Shown: piece by piece, positions 41,152-50,019 of the stretch
How positions within the stretch are numbered: position 1 is the first letter of the stretch
How the letters are laid out: the number at the start of each line of letters is the position of its first letter
Assembly: GCF_014654365.1 (NCBI RefSeq)
Contig: NZ_BNAY01000014.1
Span: 85,016-149,015 of the forward strand
Source: Amycolatopsis oliviviridis
GTDB lineage: Bacteria > Actinomycetota > Actinomycetes > Mycobacteriales > Pseudonocardiaceae
Direction of reading: 5' to 3'
DNA: 64,000 nt
Position numbers and translations under genes: made by a program
The notes under the pieces: model-generated
What the model was told of the DNA's origin: nothing
Database searches by the model: none
Seen by the model: the letters and a program-made list of their open reading frames with translations, nothing else

Positions 41152-43652
41152 TGTTTCACCTCCGGGATGCCCAGCAGCACGGGTACCTTCTGGTCGCGTT
41201 CAGTGCGGAACGAGATCGTCGGATCCGGTGTGCCCGGCGCGTTGACGAAGGAGCTGAACTTCGCCAGCTTCTCCGGGTCTTCCAGCACTCCGCGCCATTC
41301 GTCGGCGTAGTCGCAGACGTGCTTGGCCATCGCCGCGTCGAGATCCTCGCAGATGCCGAGCTTGTCGTCGACGATCACCGCGCGCAGATGGTCGAGCCCG
41401 CCCTCCATCTCCTCGACCCACGGCGCGGTGCGCTGCAACCGGTCGGCCGTGCGGACGTAGAACATCAGGAACCGATCGATCGTGCGGATCAGCGTCTCGG
41501 TGTCCACTTCGGACACCAGGAGGTCCGCGTGCCGCGGGGTCGCGCCGCCATTCCCGCCGACGTAGAGGTTCCAGCCCTTGTCGGTGGCGATGATGCCGAA
41601 GTCCTTGCTCCGTGCCTCGGCGCATTCCCGCGCGCAGCCCGAAACCGCGGACTTCAGCTTGTGCGGCGAGCGCAGGCCGCGATACCGCAGCTCCAGCTCG
41701 ATCGCGAGCCCGACGCTGTCCTGCACGCCGTAGCGACACCACGTCGAACCGACACAGGATTTGACCGTGCGCAAAGACTTCCCGTACGCGTGGCCGGATT
41801 CGAACCCGGCGTCGACGAGCCGCCGCCAGATCAGCGGGAGCTGGTCGACGGTGGCGCCGAACAGATCGATCCGCTGTCCGCCGGTGATCTTGGTGTACAG
41901 CCCGAAATCCATCGCCACCTGCGCGATCACCATGAGCTTCTCCGGCGTGATCTCGCCGCCGGGAATCCGCGGCACCACCGAATAGGTCCCGTTACGCTGG
42001 AGGTTCGCCAGGAATTTGTCGTTGGTGTCCTGAAGGGTCGCCTGCTCGCCGGCGAGGATGTGCCCGTTGCCGAGCGTGGCCAGGATCGACGCGATCGCCG
42101 GTTTGCAGATCGCGCAGCCGGTCCCGGTGCCGTAGCGGTCGATCATCTCGCTGAACGTGCTGATCCGGGTGGCCTGCAGGATCTGGAACAACTCCGCGCG
42201 GGACTGCGGGAAGTGCTCGCACAGCGCCTTGGACTGCTCGACGCCGCAAGCCGTCAGCAGCTTGCCCAGCAGCGGGACACAGGATCCGCACGCCGTGCCC
42301 GCCCGTGTGCAGCCCTTGATCTTGGCGACCGAATCGCAGCCCTCTTCGGTGATCGCGTGCGTGATCGCGCCCTTGGAAACCGCGTTGCACGAACAGATCT
42401 GCGCGGCGTCGGGCAGCGCGTCGACACCGACCGCCGCTCCGCCACCGGCGGGGGCGAGGATCGCGCCCGGTTCGGCGGGCAGCGGCCTGCCGACCATCGC
42501 CCGGAGCGTGTTGAACTCGCTCGCGTCACCGACCAGCACCCCGCCGAGCAACGTCTTCGAGTCGTCCGAGACGACGAGCTTCTTGTACGTCCCGGCGACG
42601 GCGTCGTTGAACGCGACCTCCAGCGCGCCCTCGGTCGCCGCGTGCGCGTCGCCGAAACTGGCGACGTCGACCCCCATGAGCTTGAGCTTCGTCGACATGT
42701 CCGGCTCGGGGAACGTGCCCTCGCCGCCGGTCAGCCGCGCCGCGACGATCTCCGCCATCGCGTAACCGGGCGCCACGATGCCGTACACCTTGCCGTCCAC
42801 GGCCGCGCATTCGCCGATCGCGTACACCGCCGGATCCGACGTCCGGCAGGAGTCGTCGACCAGGATGCCGCCCCGCGCGCCGACGTCCAGCCCGGACGAG
42901 CGGGCGAGGTCGTCGCGCGGCCGGATCCCGGCGGAGAACACGACCAGATCGACGTCCAGCTCGGTGCCGTTGCCCAGCTTCGCGATGTAGCGAGAGCCGT
43001 CCGGCTCGATGGCGTCGGTCGACGTTCCCGTGTGGACGGTCACGTCGAGTTCGGTGATCAGCCGCCGGAGCAGGCCGCCGCCGCCCTCGTCGACCTGCAG
43101 CGGCATCAGGCGCGGCGCCATCTCGACGACGTGCGGCGAGAGCCCCATGTCCCGCAACGCCTTCGCGGCTTCCAGCCCGAGGAGCCCGCCGCCGATGACG
43201 ACCGCCGAACGCCGTCCACGGCCGGGTCGCTGCGCGGCTTCCCGGATGGCGTCGAGATCCTCGATCGTCCGGTAGACGAAGCAGCCCGGAAGGTCGTGCC
43301 CCGGCACCGGCGGGACGAACGGCCGTGAACCGGTCGCGAGCACGAGCGTGTCGTACGGCTGTTCGTACCCGGCCTCGGTGACGACGACCTTGCGCTCCCG
43401 GTCCACCGAGGCGACCGCGTCACCGAGCCGGAGCTCGACCAGCGGATCACCGGCGTACTCCGCTCCGTCAAGAGCGAGCGAAGCCGGATCCCAAGTGTCC
43501 ACATAGGACGTCAGGGCGACGCGGTCGTACGCGGGGCGCGCCTCCTCGGCGAGCACCACGATCTCCCATTCGCCGGTCTTGTCCTCCGCGCGCACCGCTT
43601 CGACGAGCCGGTGCGCGACCATGCCATGTCCCGCGACGACGAGTTTCCGCAT
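41148..43652 (-). CDS. nirB: Assimilatory nitrite reductase (NAD(P)H) large subunit
   Basis: 834 residues. FAD/NAD(P)H domains: VVAGHGMVAHRLVEAV, then VIGGGLLGLEAAKALRDMG. A BFD-like [2Fe-2S] domain follows (CSCNAVSKGAITHA, CGSCVPLLGKLL) with a second cysteine cluster (GCAICKPAI). The C-terminal sirohaem/[4Fe-4S] reductase region has CVGSTWCRYG and SGCARECAEA, which supply the four cluster cysteines. It carries six electrons from NAD(P)H to nitrite. The ATG at 43652 shares a base with the narK stop; the long upstream open frame is narK read out of frame. Confidence 0.96.
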   Translation of the reverse strand: MRKLVVAGHGMVAHRLVEAVRAEDKTGEWEIVVLAEEARPAYDRVALTSYVDTWDPASLALDGAEYAGDPLVELRLGDAVASVDRERKVVVTEAGYEQPYDTLVLATGSRPFVPPVPGHDLPGCFVYRTIEDLDAIREAAQRPGRGRRSAVVIGGGLLGLEAAKALRDMGLSPHVVEMAPRLMPLQVDEGGGGLLRRLITELDVTVHTGTSTDAIEPDGSRYIAKLGNGTELDVDLVVFSAGIRPRDDLARSSGLDVGARGGILVDDSCRTSDPAVYAIGECAAVDGKVYGIVAPGYAMAEIVAARLTGGEGTFPEPDMSTKLKLMGVDVASFGDAHAATEGALEVAFNDAVAGTYKKLVVSDDSKTLLGGVLVGDASEFNTLRAMVGRPLPAEPGAILAPAGGGAAVGVDALPDAAQICSCNAVSKGAITHAITEEGCDSVAKIKGCTRAGTACGSCVPLLGKLLTACGVEQSKALCEHFPQSRAELFQILQATRISTFSEMIDRYGTGTGCAICKPAIASILATLGNGHILAGEQATLQDTNDKFLANLQRNGTYSVVPRIPGGEITPEKLMVIAQVAMDFGLYTKITGGQRIDLFGATVDQLPLIWRRLVDAGFESGHAYGKSLRTVKSCVGSTWCRYGVQDSVGLAIELELRYRGLRSPHKLKSAVSGCARECAEARSKDFGIIATDKGWNLYVGGNGGATPRHADLLVSEVDTETLIRTIDRFLMFYVRTADRLQRTAPWVEEMEGGLDHLRAVIVDDKLGICEDLDAAMAKHVCDYADEWRGVLEDPEKLAKFSSFVNAPGTPDPTISFRTERDQKVPVLLGIPEVKQ

Positions 43653-45010
43653 CAGACCTCCGCCCCGGCGAGCGCCAGGCCTCGGGTGCTCGCCACCTCC
43701 GTCTGCTGTTTGCGCAGGTACACCGCCCAGGTGACGATGAAGCACAAGCCGTAGAAGACGAGGAAGGCGACGAACGCCGGCACCCCGCTCTTCGTGTCCG
43801 CGAACGACTGGCGGAAGGCCAGGTTGATGAACAACCCGCCGAGCGCGCCGATGGCCCCGGCCAGCCCGATCAACGCACCGGAAAGCTTGCGCGCTTTCAG
43901 CATTTCCAGCGTCTCGTCCGCGCCCTCGCTGATCGCGACCTTCGCCTTGGCGCGGAAGATCGCCGGGATCATCTTGTACGTCGAGCCGTTGCCGATGCCG
44001 GTGAGCACGAACAACACGATGAACGCGACGGTGAACAGCGCCAGCGAGTTCGACGTCGAGGCCAGGATCAGCACCACGGTCGCCGCGGCCATCCCGACGA
44101 ACGTCACGAAGGTGACCTTGCCGCCGCCGATCCGGTCGGCGAGCCAGCCGCCCGTCGGACGCGAGAAGGAACCGAGCAGCGGGCCGAGGAAGGTCACCGC
44201 GGCCGCCTGCAGCGGCGTGCGGCCGAACTGGTTCTGCAGCACCAGGCCGAAAGCGAAGCTGTAACCGATGAACGAACCGAACGTGCCGACGTAGAGGAAC
44301 GACATCACCCAGGTGTGCGGATCCTTGACCACCTCGCGCATCGCCTTGGTGTCGCCCTTCATCGAGGCGAGGTTGTCCATGAAGAAGTACGCGCACGTCG
44401 CGGCCAGCACGATCAGCGGGAGGTAGATCGCCAGCACGAGCCGGGGCGCGGTCGCGCCGACGGTGCCGATGACCAGCAGGCCGATCAGCTGGATCGCCGC
44501 CACGCCGAGGTTCCCGCCGCCCGCGTTGAGCCCGAGCGCCCAGCCCTTGTGCTTCTCCGGGTAGAACGCGTTGATGTTCGTCATCGACGACGCGAAGTTC
44601 CCGCCGCCGACCCCGCCGAGCGCGGCGATCAGCACGAAGGTGCCGAGCGACGTGCCCGGCTCCATCGCGATCGCCGCGAGGATCGTCGGCGCCAGCAGCA
44701 GCAGCGCGCTGACGACCGTCCAGTTCCGGCCGCCGAACCTCGCGACGGCGAAGGTGTACAGCGGCCGCATGAACGCGCCGACCAGTGTCGGTGTCGAGAC
44801 GAGCAGGAACTTGTCGGCCGCCGAGAAACCGTACTGCGGCCCCATGAACAGGACCATGACCGACCACAATGTCCAGACGGAGAAGCCGATGTGCTCGGCC
44901 AGGACGGAGAACCAGAGGTTGCGCCGGGCGACCTTCTTGCCGGTCTCCTCCCAGAACCGCTCGTTCTCCGGGTCCCAGTGCTCGATCCAGCGTTTACCGC
45001 GAGCGGTCAT
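43652..45010 (-). CDS. narK: Nitrate/nitrite MFS transporter
   Basis: 452 residues with about 12 membrane helices. The nitrate-porter signatures are present: IAALGGVGGGNFASSMTNIN and GLNAGGGNLGVAAIQLIGLL in the two halves, the second close to the consensus. The N-terminus WIEHWDPENERFWEETGKK is typical of actinobacterial NarK-type proteins. It should import nitrate for the reductases encoded on either side. The ATG at 45010 is preceded by GAGGAGG. It overlaps nirB. Confidence 0.95.
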   Translation of the reverse strand: MTARGKRWIEHWDPENERFWEETGKKVARRNLWFSVLAEHIGFSVWTLWSVMVLFMGPQYGFSAADKFLLVSTPTLVGAFMRPLYTFAVARFGGRNWTVVSALLLLAPTILAAIAMEPGTSLGTFVLIAALGGVGGGNFASSMTNINAFYPEKHKGWALGLNAGGGNLGVAAIQLIGLLVIGTVGATAPRLVLAIYLPLIVLAATCAYFFMDNLASMKGDTKAMREVVKDPHTWVMSFLYVGTFGSFIGYSFAFGLVLQNQFGRTPLQAAAVTFLGPLLGSFSRPTGGWLADRIGGGKVTFVTFVGMAAATVVLILASTSNSLALFTVAFIVLFVLTGIGNGSTYKMIPAIFRAKAKVAISEGADETLEMLKARKLSGALIGLAGAIGALGGLFINLAFRQSFADTKSGVPAFVAFLVFYGLCFIVTWAVYLRKQQTEVASTRGLALAGAEV

Positions 45011-45054
45011 GCGGTCCTCCTCGGTGGGCGTGGTTCGGGTTTCCGGTAGCCGGA

Positions 45055-46482
45055 TCATTGGGCGGCCAGCCATTTCGCGACCCCGCCGACGGCGTCCTTG
45101 CAGCCGCCGCAGCCGGTGGTCGCCCTGGTCGCCCCGGCGAGGGCGGGGACGTCGGTGGCACCGGCGCGCCAGGCCTCGACGAGCCGCCCCTTGGTCACCG
45201 CGTTGCAGCGGCAGATGACCGCCGACGCGGGCAGATCGGCCGGGCTCGACGCAGACGGCGCCCCGGCGGGCAGCGCGCGTCCCAAAAGGACGGCGAGCCG
45301 GTCTTCGGGCACGGGTGTGCCGCGGTCGTAGAGTTGCGTGATCATCGCGGCCGCGTCGGGCAGGCCGAGCAGGATCGCGCCGGCCACGCGGTTCTCACGG
45401 ACGACGAGCTTGCCGTAGCGGCAGCCCGCCGGGTCGCTGAAGGTGAGCACCTCGGCGGCCGGGTCGTCCGCGCCGGTCATCGTCTCGCCGAGCGCGGTGA
45501 GGTCGATCCCGCGGGCCTTCAGCCGGGTGACCGCCTGGGTGCCGCGGTACCGCGACGCGGATTTCGTCCCGGTGACCAGATCCGCGACGACGGCGGCCTG
45601 CTCCCACGCGGGTTGCACGAGCCCGCCGAACGCGCCGGGATGCTTCGCGCAGTCGCCGATCGCGTGGATCCGGCCGTCGTTGGTGCGCAGCAGATCGTCG
45701 ACGACGATGCCGCCTTCCACGGTCAGCCCGGCGTCCACGGCCAGTTTCGTCTCGGGCCGGACCCCGGTGGAGACGACGATGAGATCGGCGGGCACGTGCG
45801 TGCCGTCGTCGAGTTTGAGCCCGTCACCGCTGACGTAGCGCGCGGCGCCGACACCGAGCCGGAAATCGACGCCGAGTTCTTCGAGCTTCCTGGTCAGCAC
45901 CCGCGCGGATTCCGCGTCCAGCTGCCGTTCCATGATGTGCGGCATCGGATGCACGACGGTGACGAGATTCCCCCGCCCCGCCAGGCCGCGCGCGGCTTCC
46001 AGGCCGAGCAGACCGCCGCCGAGCACGGCGACCGGCGCGCCCAGTTTGGCGGCGTCGAGGATGCGGGCGCAGTCGTCGAGGGTGCGGAACGCGACGACGT
46101 CCGGACCGGGTTCGAGGCCTTCGACCGGCGGCATCCACGGGTTCGCGCCGGTGGCGAGCACGAGCGCGTCGTAGTCCACAGTGGACCCGTCGTCGAGGTG
46201 AACGCGGCGCGAGTCCCGGTCGATCGACGTCGCGGAGACACCGCGGCGCAGGTCCGCGCGGGTGCGGGACGGCCATTCGTCGTCGTGCAGGCGGACCGCG
46301 TCGGGGCGCATGGTGCCCGCGACCACCGACGAGAGCAGCACCCGGTTGTAGGCGGTGTGCTTCTCCGCGCCGACGACGGTGAGCCGCACGCGGTCGCCGT
46401 CGGGATCGCGGCGCTGGATCTCGTCCGCGAGCCGCGCGCCCGCCATCCCGTATCCGGCGATGACCACCGACCGGGGGCTCAC
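45055..46482 (-). CDS. Nitrate reductase electron-transfer flavoprotein (NasB/NirB-N-like)
   Basis: 475 residues: FAD-binding VVIAGYGMAGARLADEI, NAD(P)H-binding VAVLGGGLLGLEAARGL, and a C-terminal BFD-like [2Fe-2S] domain (CRCNAVTKGRLVEAW ... CGGCKDAVGG). It resembles the N-terminal half of NirB without the sirohaem part, so it probably feeds electrons from NAD(P)H to the nitrate reductase. The GTG at 46482 overlaps the nasA stop (GTGA). The gap to narK, 44 bases, is the largest in the operon. Confidence 0.9.
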   Translation of the reverse strand: MSPRSVVIAGYGMAGARLADEIQRRDPDGDRVRLTVVGAEKHTAYNRVLLSSVVAGTMRPDAVRLHDDEWPSRTRADLRRGVSATSIDRDSRRVHLDDGSTVDYDALVLATGANPWMPPVEGLEPGPDVVAFRTLDDCARILDAAKLGAPVAVLGGGLLGLEAARGLAGRGNLVTVVHPMPHIMERQLDAESARVLTRKLEELGVDFRLGVGAARYVSGDGLKLDDGTHVPADLIVVSTGVRPETKLAVDAGLTVEGGIVVDDLLRTNDGRIHAIGDCAKHPGAFGGLVQPAWEQAAVVADLVTGTKSASRYRGTQAVTRLKARGIDLTALGETMTGADDPAAEVLTFSDPAGCRYGKLVVRENRVAGAILLGLPDAAAMITQLYDRGTPVPEDRLAVLLGRALPAGAPSASSPADLPASAVICRCNAVTKGRLVEAWRAGATDVPALAGATRATTGCGGCKDAVGGVAKWLAAQ

Positions 46483-48548
46483 GCGACGACCTCGGCCGGG
46501 GCGAGCGCGACCGCGCACACCTTGAACTCGGGCATCCGGCTGGTCGGGTCGAGCGCCGGGTTGGTCAGCAGGTTCGCCCTGCCTTCACCTGGAAAGTGGA
46601 ACGGCAGGAACACCAGGTCCGGGCGCAGCGACGAAACGCAGCGAACCCGGGCGAGGGTCTCCCCGCGCCGGGACCGCACGACGGCGAGGTCGCCCTCGGC
46701 CAGTCCCGCCCGGGTGGCGGTGTCGGGATGTACTTCCACGAAGGCCTCCGCCACGACGTCGTTGAGTTCCTTGACCAGCCGGGTCTGCGCGCCGGACTGG
46801 TAGTGCTGCAGGACCCGGCCGGTGGTGGCCTGCAAGGGGAATTCGGCGTCGGGCGGTTCGTCCGGGCCGACGTGGTCCACCGGGATGAACCGCGCGCGGC
46901 CGTCCGCATGGGCGAAGCGGTCGAGGAATATCCGCGGCGTGCCGGGATGCGATTCCGCCGGAACGGGCCAGTACAGGGCCTCGCCGTCGCGGAGCCGGTC
47001 GTAGGTGATGCCCGAGTAGTCGGCGACGCCGCCCTTGGACGCCCGGCGGAGCTCGGTGAAGACGGTCTCCGCGTCGGCCGGGAACCGGCCGTCGGGCTGC
47101 CCGAACCGGCGGGCGAGTTCGGAAAGCACGCAAAGATCGGTCTTCGCGCCGGACGGCGGATCGATCGCCTTGCGCCGCAGCAGGATCCGGCCTTCGAGGT
47201 TGGTCATCGTGCCGTCCTCCTCGGCCCACTGGGTGACCGGCAGGACGACGTCGGCCATCGCCGCGGTCTCCGACAGGACGAGGTCCGAGACCACCAGGAA
47301 GTCCAAAGAGGACACTTTCTCCTGGATGTTCCCGGCGCGGGGCGCGGAAACGACGAGGTTGCTGCCGAACACCATCAGCGCGCTCGGCCCGTCTTCGGTG
47401 CCGAGCGCCTCCAGCAGCTCGACGGCCGAGCGGCCCGGGCCCGGCAGGGATTCCGGCGGCACACCCCAGACCCCGGCGACGTACTCGCGGGCGGCGGGAT
47501 CGTCGATCTTGCGGTAGCCGGGCAGCTGGTCGGCCTTCTGGCCGTGCTCACGCCCGCCTTGTCCGTTGCCCTGCCCGGTCAGGCAGCCGAACCCCGAGCC
47601 CTCGCGACCCGGCAGCCCGAGGGCGAGCGCGAGATTGATCCAGGCGTTGACCATCGCCGTGCCGTTGGCGTGCTGCTCGGTGCCGCGCGCGGTGAGGACG
47701 TAGGCGTTGCGGGCCGCGGCGAGCTTGGCGGCGACACGGCGCTGATCCGCGGCGGAGACGCCGGTGACCTGCTCGACGCGCTCCGGCCACCACGCCGCGA
47801 CCGACCGCCACAGTTCCTCGAACCCGTTCGTGCGCCCGTCCACATAGGACTGATCGAGCAGGCCGTCGGCGACGACGGCGTGCAGGATCCCTTGCGCGAG
47901 GGCCAGGTCGGTGCCCGGCGCGGGCGCCAGGTGCAGGCCGGCCAGTTCCGCGGTCGGGGTGCGGCGCGGGTCGACGACGATCAGGTCCGCGCCGCGCAAG
48001 TGCTGTGTGAACGGCGGCATCGTCTCGGCCGGGTTCGCGCCGATCAGCAGGACGACGTCGGCGTCGGCGAGATCCGTGACCGGGAACGGCATCCCGCGGT
48101 CGGCGCCGAAGGCCTTGATCCCGGCGGCGGCCGCCGAGGACATGCAGAACCGGCCGTTGTAGTCGATCTGCGAGGTGCCCAGCGCGACTCGGGCGAACTT
48201 CCCCAGCAGGTACGCCTTCTCGTTGGTGAGCCCGCCGCCGCCGAAGACGGCGACCGAGTCTGCGCCCTTCGCGGCCCGGATCTCGGTGAGCCGCCGCGCG
48301 ACGAGGTCGAGCGCCTGGTCCCAGGTCGCGGGCCGGAGTTCGCCGCCGGTGCGGATCAGCGGCGTCGTCAGACGGGACGGCGAAGTGAGGAGCTCCCCCG
48401 ACGTCCAGCCCTTCTGGCACAGGCCCCCCGCGTTGACCGGGAAGTCGCGCGGGGCGACGCGGGCGCCGTCGAGGCTCATCCCGCACTGCAGGGCGCAGTA
48501 CGGGCAGTGCGTGTCCACCGCGGTCGCGGTGGGGGCGGCGAGCGGCAC
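46479..48548 (-). CDS. nasA: Assimilatory nitrate reductase catalytic subunit
   Basis: 689 residues, a molybdopterin-guanine-dinucleotide oxidoreductase. The N-terminal [4Fe-4S] ligands are Cys15, 18, 22 (HCPYCALQC) and Cys44 (LCQKG). Further motifs are NGRFCMSSAAAAG with the likely Mo-ligating region, LLIGANPAETMPP, and the C-terminal dinucleotide-binding domain (FPLQATTGRVLQHYQSGAQT). It reduces nitrate to nitrite in the cytoplasm. I chose GTG 48548 over GTG 48554 because the latter overlaps the GGAGGAGG ribosome site. It lacks the C-terminal [2Fe-2S] extension of some NasA proteins, which suits the separate flavoprotein. First gene of the operon. Confidence 0.95.
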   Translation of the reverse strand: MPLAAPTATAVDTHCPYCALQCGMSLDGARVAPRDFPVNAGGLCQKGWTSGELLTSPSRLTTPLIRTGGELRPATWDQALDLVARRLTEIRAAKGADSVAVFGGGGLTNEKAYLLGKFARVALGTSQIDYNGRFCMSSAAAAGIKAFGADRGMPFPVTDLADADVVLLIGANPAETMPPFTQHLRGADLIVVDPRRTPTAELAGLHLAPAPGTDLALAQGILHAVVADGLLDQSYVDGRTNGFEELWRSVAAWWPERVEQVTGVSAADQRRVAAKLAAARNAYVLTARGTEQHANGTAMVNAWINLALALGLPGREGSGFGCLTGQGNGQGGREHGQKADQLPGYRKIDDPAAREYVAGVWGVPPESLPGPGRSAVELLEALGTEDGPSALMVFGSNLVVSAPRAGNIQEKVSSLDFLVVSDLVLSETAAMADVVLPVTQWAEEDGTMTNLEGRILLRRKAIDPPSGAKTDLCVLSELARRFGQPDGRFPADAETVFTELRRASKGGVADYSGITYDRLRDGEALYWPVPAESHPGTPRIFLDRFAHADGRARFIPVDHVGPDEPPDAEFPLQATTGRVLQHYQSGAQTRLVKELNDVVAEAFVEVHPDTATRAGLAEGDLAVVRSRRGETLARVRCVSSLRPDLVFLPFHFPGEGRANLLTNPALDPTSRMPEFKVCAVALAPAEVVA

Positions 48549-48599
48549 GGGCACCTCCTCCAGGCGTCGATAGCGCTTGAAGGTAGGTAGGCCGTGTTA

Positions 48600-48624
48600 C
48601 CTGAAAACTCCTGAATGTTTCAGG
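48600..48624 (-). promoter_or_regulatory. Candidate operator upstream of the nitrate operon
   Basis: CCTGAAA and TTTCAGG are perfect inverted arms 11 bases apart, with a third CCTGAA in the spacer (48610-48615). The site lies 52-76 bases before the nasA start. A GTTAC directly before it recalls GlnR half-sites, but the matching second half-site is not convincing. The HemD-DNA-binding fusion encoded at the operon's end is another candidate ligand. Confidence 0.45.
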
Positions 48625-48674
48625 CGTTTGACATTGCCCGCCGCCGATGGACGTCACACCGTGAGGTCGGGCGG

Positions 48675-48757
48675 GGGCTGAAGGGGACTTTCCCCGCATG
48701 CGACGCGGTGAAAGCTCCCTTCACCGCGTGCCATACGGCGATGGGCCCCTTCAGCCC
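48675..48757. repeat. Nested hairpin element in the nasA-padR divergent region
   Basis: A perfect 12-base outer stem GGGCTGAAGGGG/CCCCTTCAGCCC encloses a nine-base inner stem CGCGGTGAA/TTCACCGCG. The left part (GAAGGGGACTTTCCCCGCATGC) is related to the palindrome behind nudC. Being between divergent starts it is not a simple terminator. Confidence 0.65.
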
Positions 48758-48761
48758 ACTA

Positions 48762-48791
48762 TTCACCATGTGTATAGATCGTGTGTATAGT
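48762..48791 (+). promoter_or_regulatory. padR promoter with direct-repeat operator, probably leaderless
   Basis: TTCACC (48762-48767), an 18-base spacer and TATAGT (48786-48791) form a plausible promoter; the padR ATG follows seven bases after TATAGT, so the transcript would start at the ATG. ATGTGTATAG (48768-48777) and GTGTGTATAG (48781-48790) are direct repeats 13 bases apart overlapping the -10 box, the likely autoregulatory site. Confidence 0.6.
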
Positions 48792-48798
48792 CCCCCGC

Positions 48799-49323
48799 AT
48801 GTCCATCGGGAACACCTTGCTCGGCCTGCTCGAAGCGGGCCCCAAGCACGGTTACGACCTCAAACAGCTCTACGACAAGCAGTTCCGCCAAGACCGCCCA
48901 CTGCACTACGGGCAGGTCTACTCGACGCTGAACCGGCTCCTGAAGAACGGGCTCGTCGAGGAGAACGGCATCGAAGCGGGCGGCGGTCCGGACCGGAAGC
49001 GGTACGCGATCACCGCGGCAGGCGTCACCAACGTCGAGGAATGGCTGAAAAGTCCGGAAAGTCCCTCGGTCTACCTGCAGAACACGCTCTACACCAAGGT
49101 CGTGCTCGCGCTCCTGTCCGGCCGGGGCGCCCAGGAACTGCTCGACACCCAGCGCGGTTCCCACCTCCGCGCCATGCGCGAGCTGACCACCCGCAAGACC
49201 GACGGCGACCTCGCCGACCAGCTGATCTGCGATCACGCGCTCTTCCACCTCGAAGCGGATCTGCGCTGGCTGGAACTCACCGCCGCCCGGCTCGACGATC
49301 TCGCGCGCCAGCTGACGCGCTGA
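48799..49323 (+). CDS. PadR-family transcriptional regulator
   Basis: 174 residues. N-terminal PadR winged helix (LLGLLEAGPKHGYDLKQLYD, then YGQVYSTLNRLLKNGLVEE), followed by the C-terminal helical dimerisation domain of the Vir/PadR_2 type. Such regulators usually repress an adjacent exporter, and here an ABC ATPase and permease follow at 15 bases and by overlap. The ATG at 48799 was chosen over an upstream GTG because the promoter -10 box lies only seven bases before it. Confidence 0.92.
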   Translation: MSIGNTLLGLLEAGPKHGYDLKQLYDKQFRQDRPLHYGQVYSTLNRLLKNGLVEENGIEAGGGPDRKRYAITAAGVTNVEEWLKSPESPSVYLQNTLYTKVVLALLSGRGAQELLDTQRGSHLRAMRELTTRKTDGDLADQLICDHALFHLEADLRWLELTAARLDDLARQLTR

Positions 49324-49338
49324 CCTGGGGACCACAAA

Positions 49339-50019
49339 GTGGAAACACCGTTGTTACAAGGCTCGGGCCTGCACAAGGCCTTCGGCCCCGATCAGGCGCT
49401 GGCCGGGGCCGGGCTGACGCTCGAAGCCGGCGAGATCGTCGCGATCATGGGCCCGTCGGGCTCGGGGAAATCGACCCTGCTGCACTGCCTCTCCGGCATC
49501 GTGCGGCCCGATCGGGGACAGGTGCTGTTCCGCGGCCGCGACCTCGCGACCACGCCCGACGCCGAACGCAGTGCCCTGCGGCGGACCGAATTCGGCTTCG
49601 TCTTCCAGTTCGGGCAGCTCGTGCCGGAACTGAGCTGCCTGGAGAACGTCGCGCTGCCACTGCGGTTGGGCGGTATGAAACGCCGCCCCGCCGAGCGGCT
49701 CGCGCGGACCTGGCTCGACCGGCTGGAGGTCGGCGACTCGGCCGAGAGCACCCCCGGCCGGGTCTCGGGCGGACAGAGCCAGCGGGTCGCCATGGCCAGG
49801 GCGCTGATCACCGAACCTGCGGTGGTCTTCGCCGACGAACCGACAGGCGCGCTGGACACGCTCAGCGGCGAACTCGTCATGCGCCTGCTTTCGGAGACGG
49901 CGAAGCAGACGAACGCCGCCGTCGTCCTGGTCACCCACGAACCGCGGGTGGCCGCCTACTCCGACCGGGAGGTCATCGTGAGAGACGGCAGGACACGGGA
50001 ACCGGTGGTGACCCGGTGA
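49339..50019 (+). CDS. ABC transporter ATP-binding protein, MacB/LolD-type
   Basis: 226 residues. Walker A GPSGSGKS, Q-loop FVFQFGQLVPEL, signature VSGGQSQRVAMARAL, Walker B AVVFADEPTGALD and the H-loop VLVTHE are all intact. The GALDxxSGE segment after Walker B is typical of the MacB/FtsE group. It should drive the FtsX-type permease encoded next (GTGA overlap). The start is GTG 49339. Confidence 0.95.
   Translation: METPLLQGSGLHKAFGPDQALAGAGLTLEAGEIVAIMGPSGSGKSTLLHCLSGIVRPDRGQVLFRGRDLATTPDAERSALRRTEFGFVFQFGQLVPELSCLENVALPLRLGGMKRRPAERLARTWLDRLEVGDSAESTPGRVSGGQSQRVAMARALITEPAVVFADEPTGALDTLSGELVMRLLSETAKQTNAAVVLVTHEPRVAAYSDREVIVRDGRTREPVVTR

Noticed and set aside
48590..48625. Clear GlnR box upstream of nasA
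   Set aside because: GTTAC is present, but the second half-site at the required spacing reads ACTCC instead of GAAAC, so I list the site only as an operator candidate of unknown binder.
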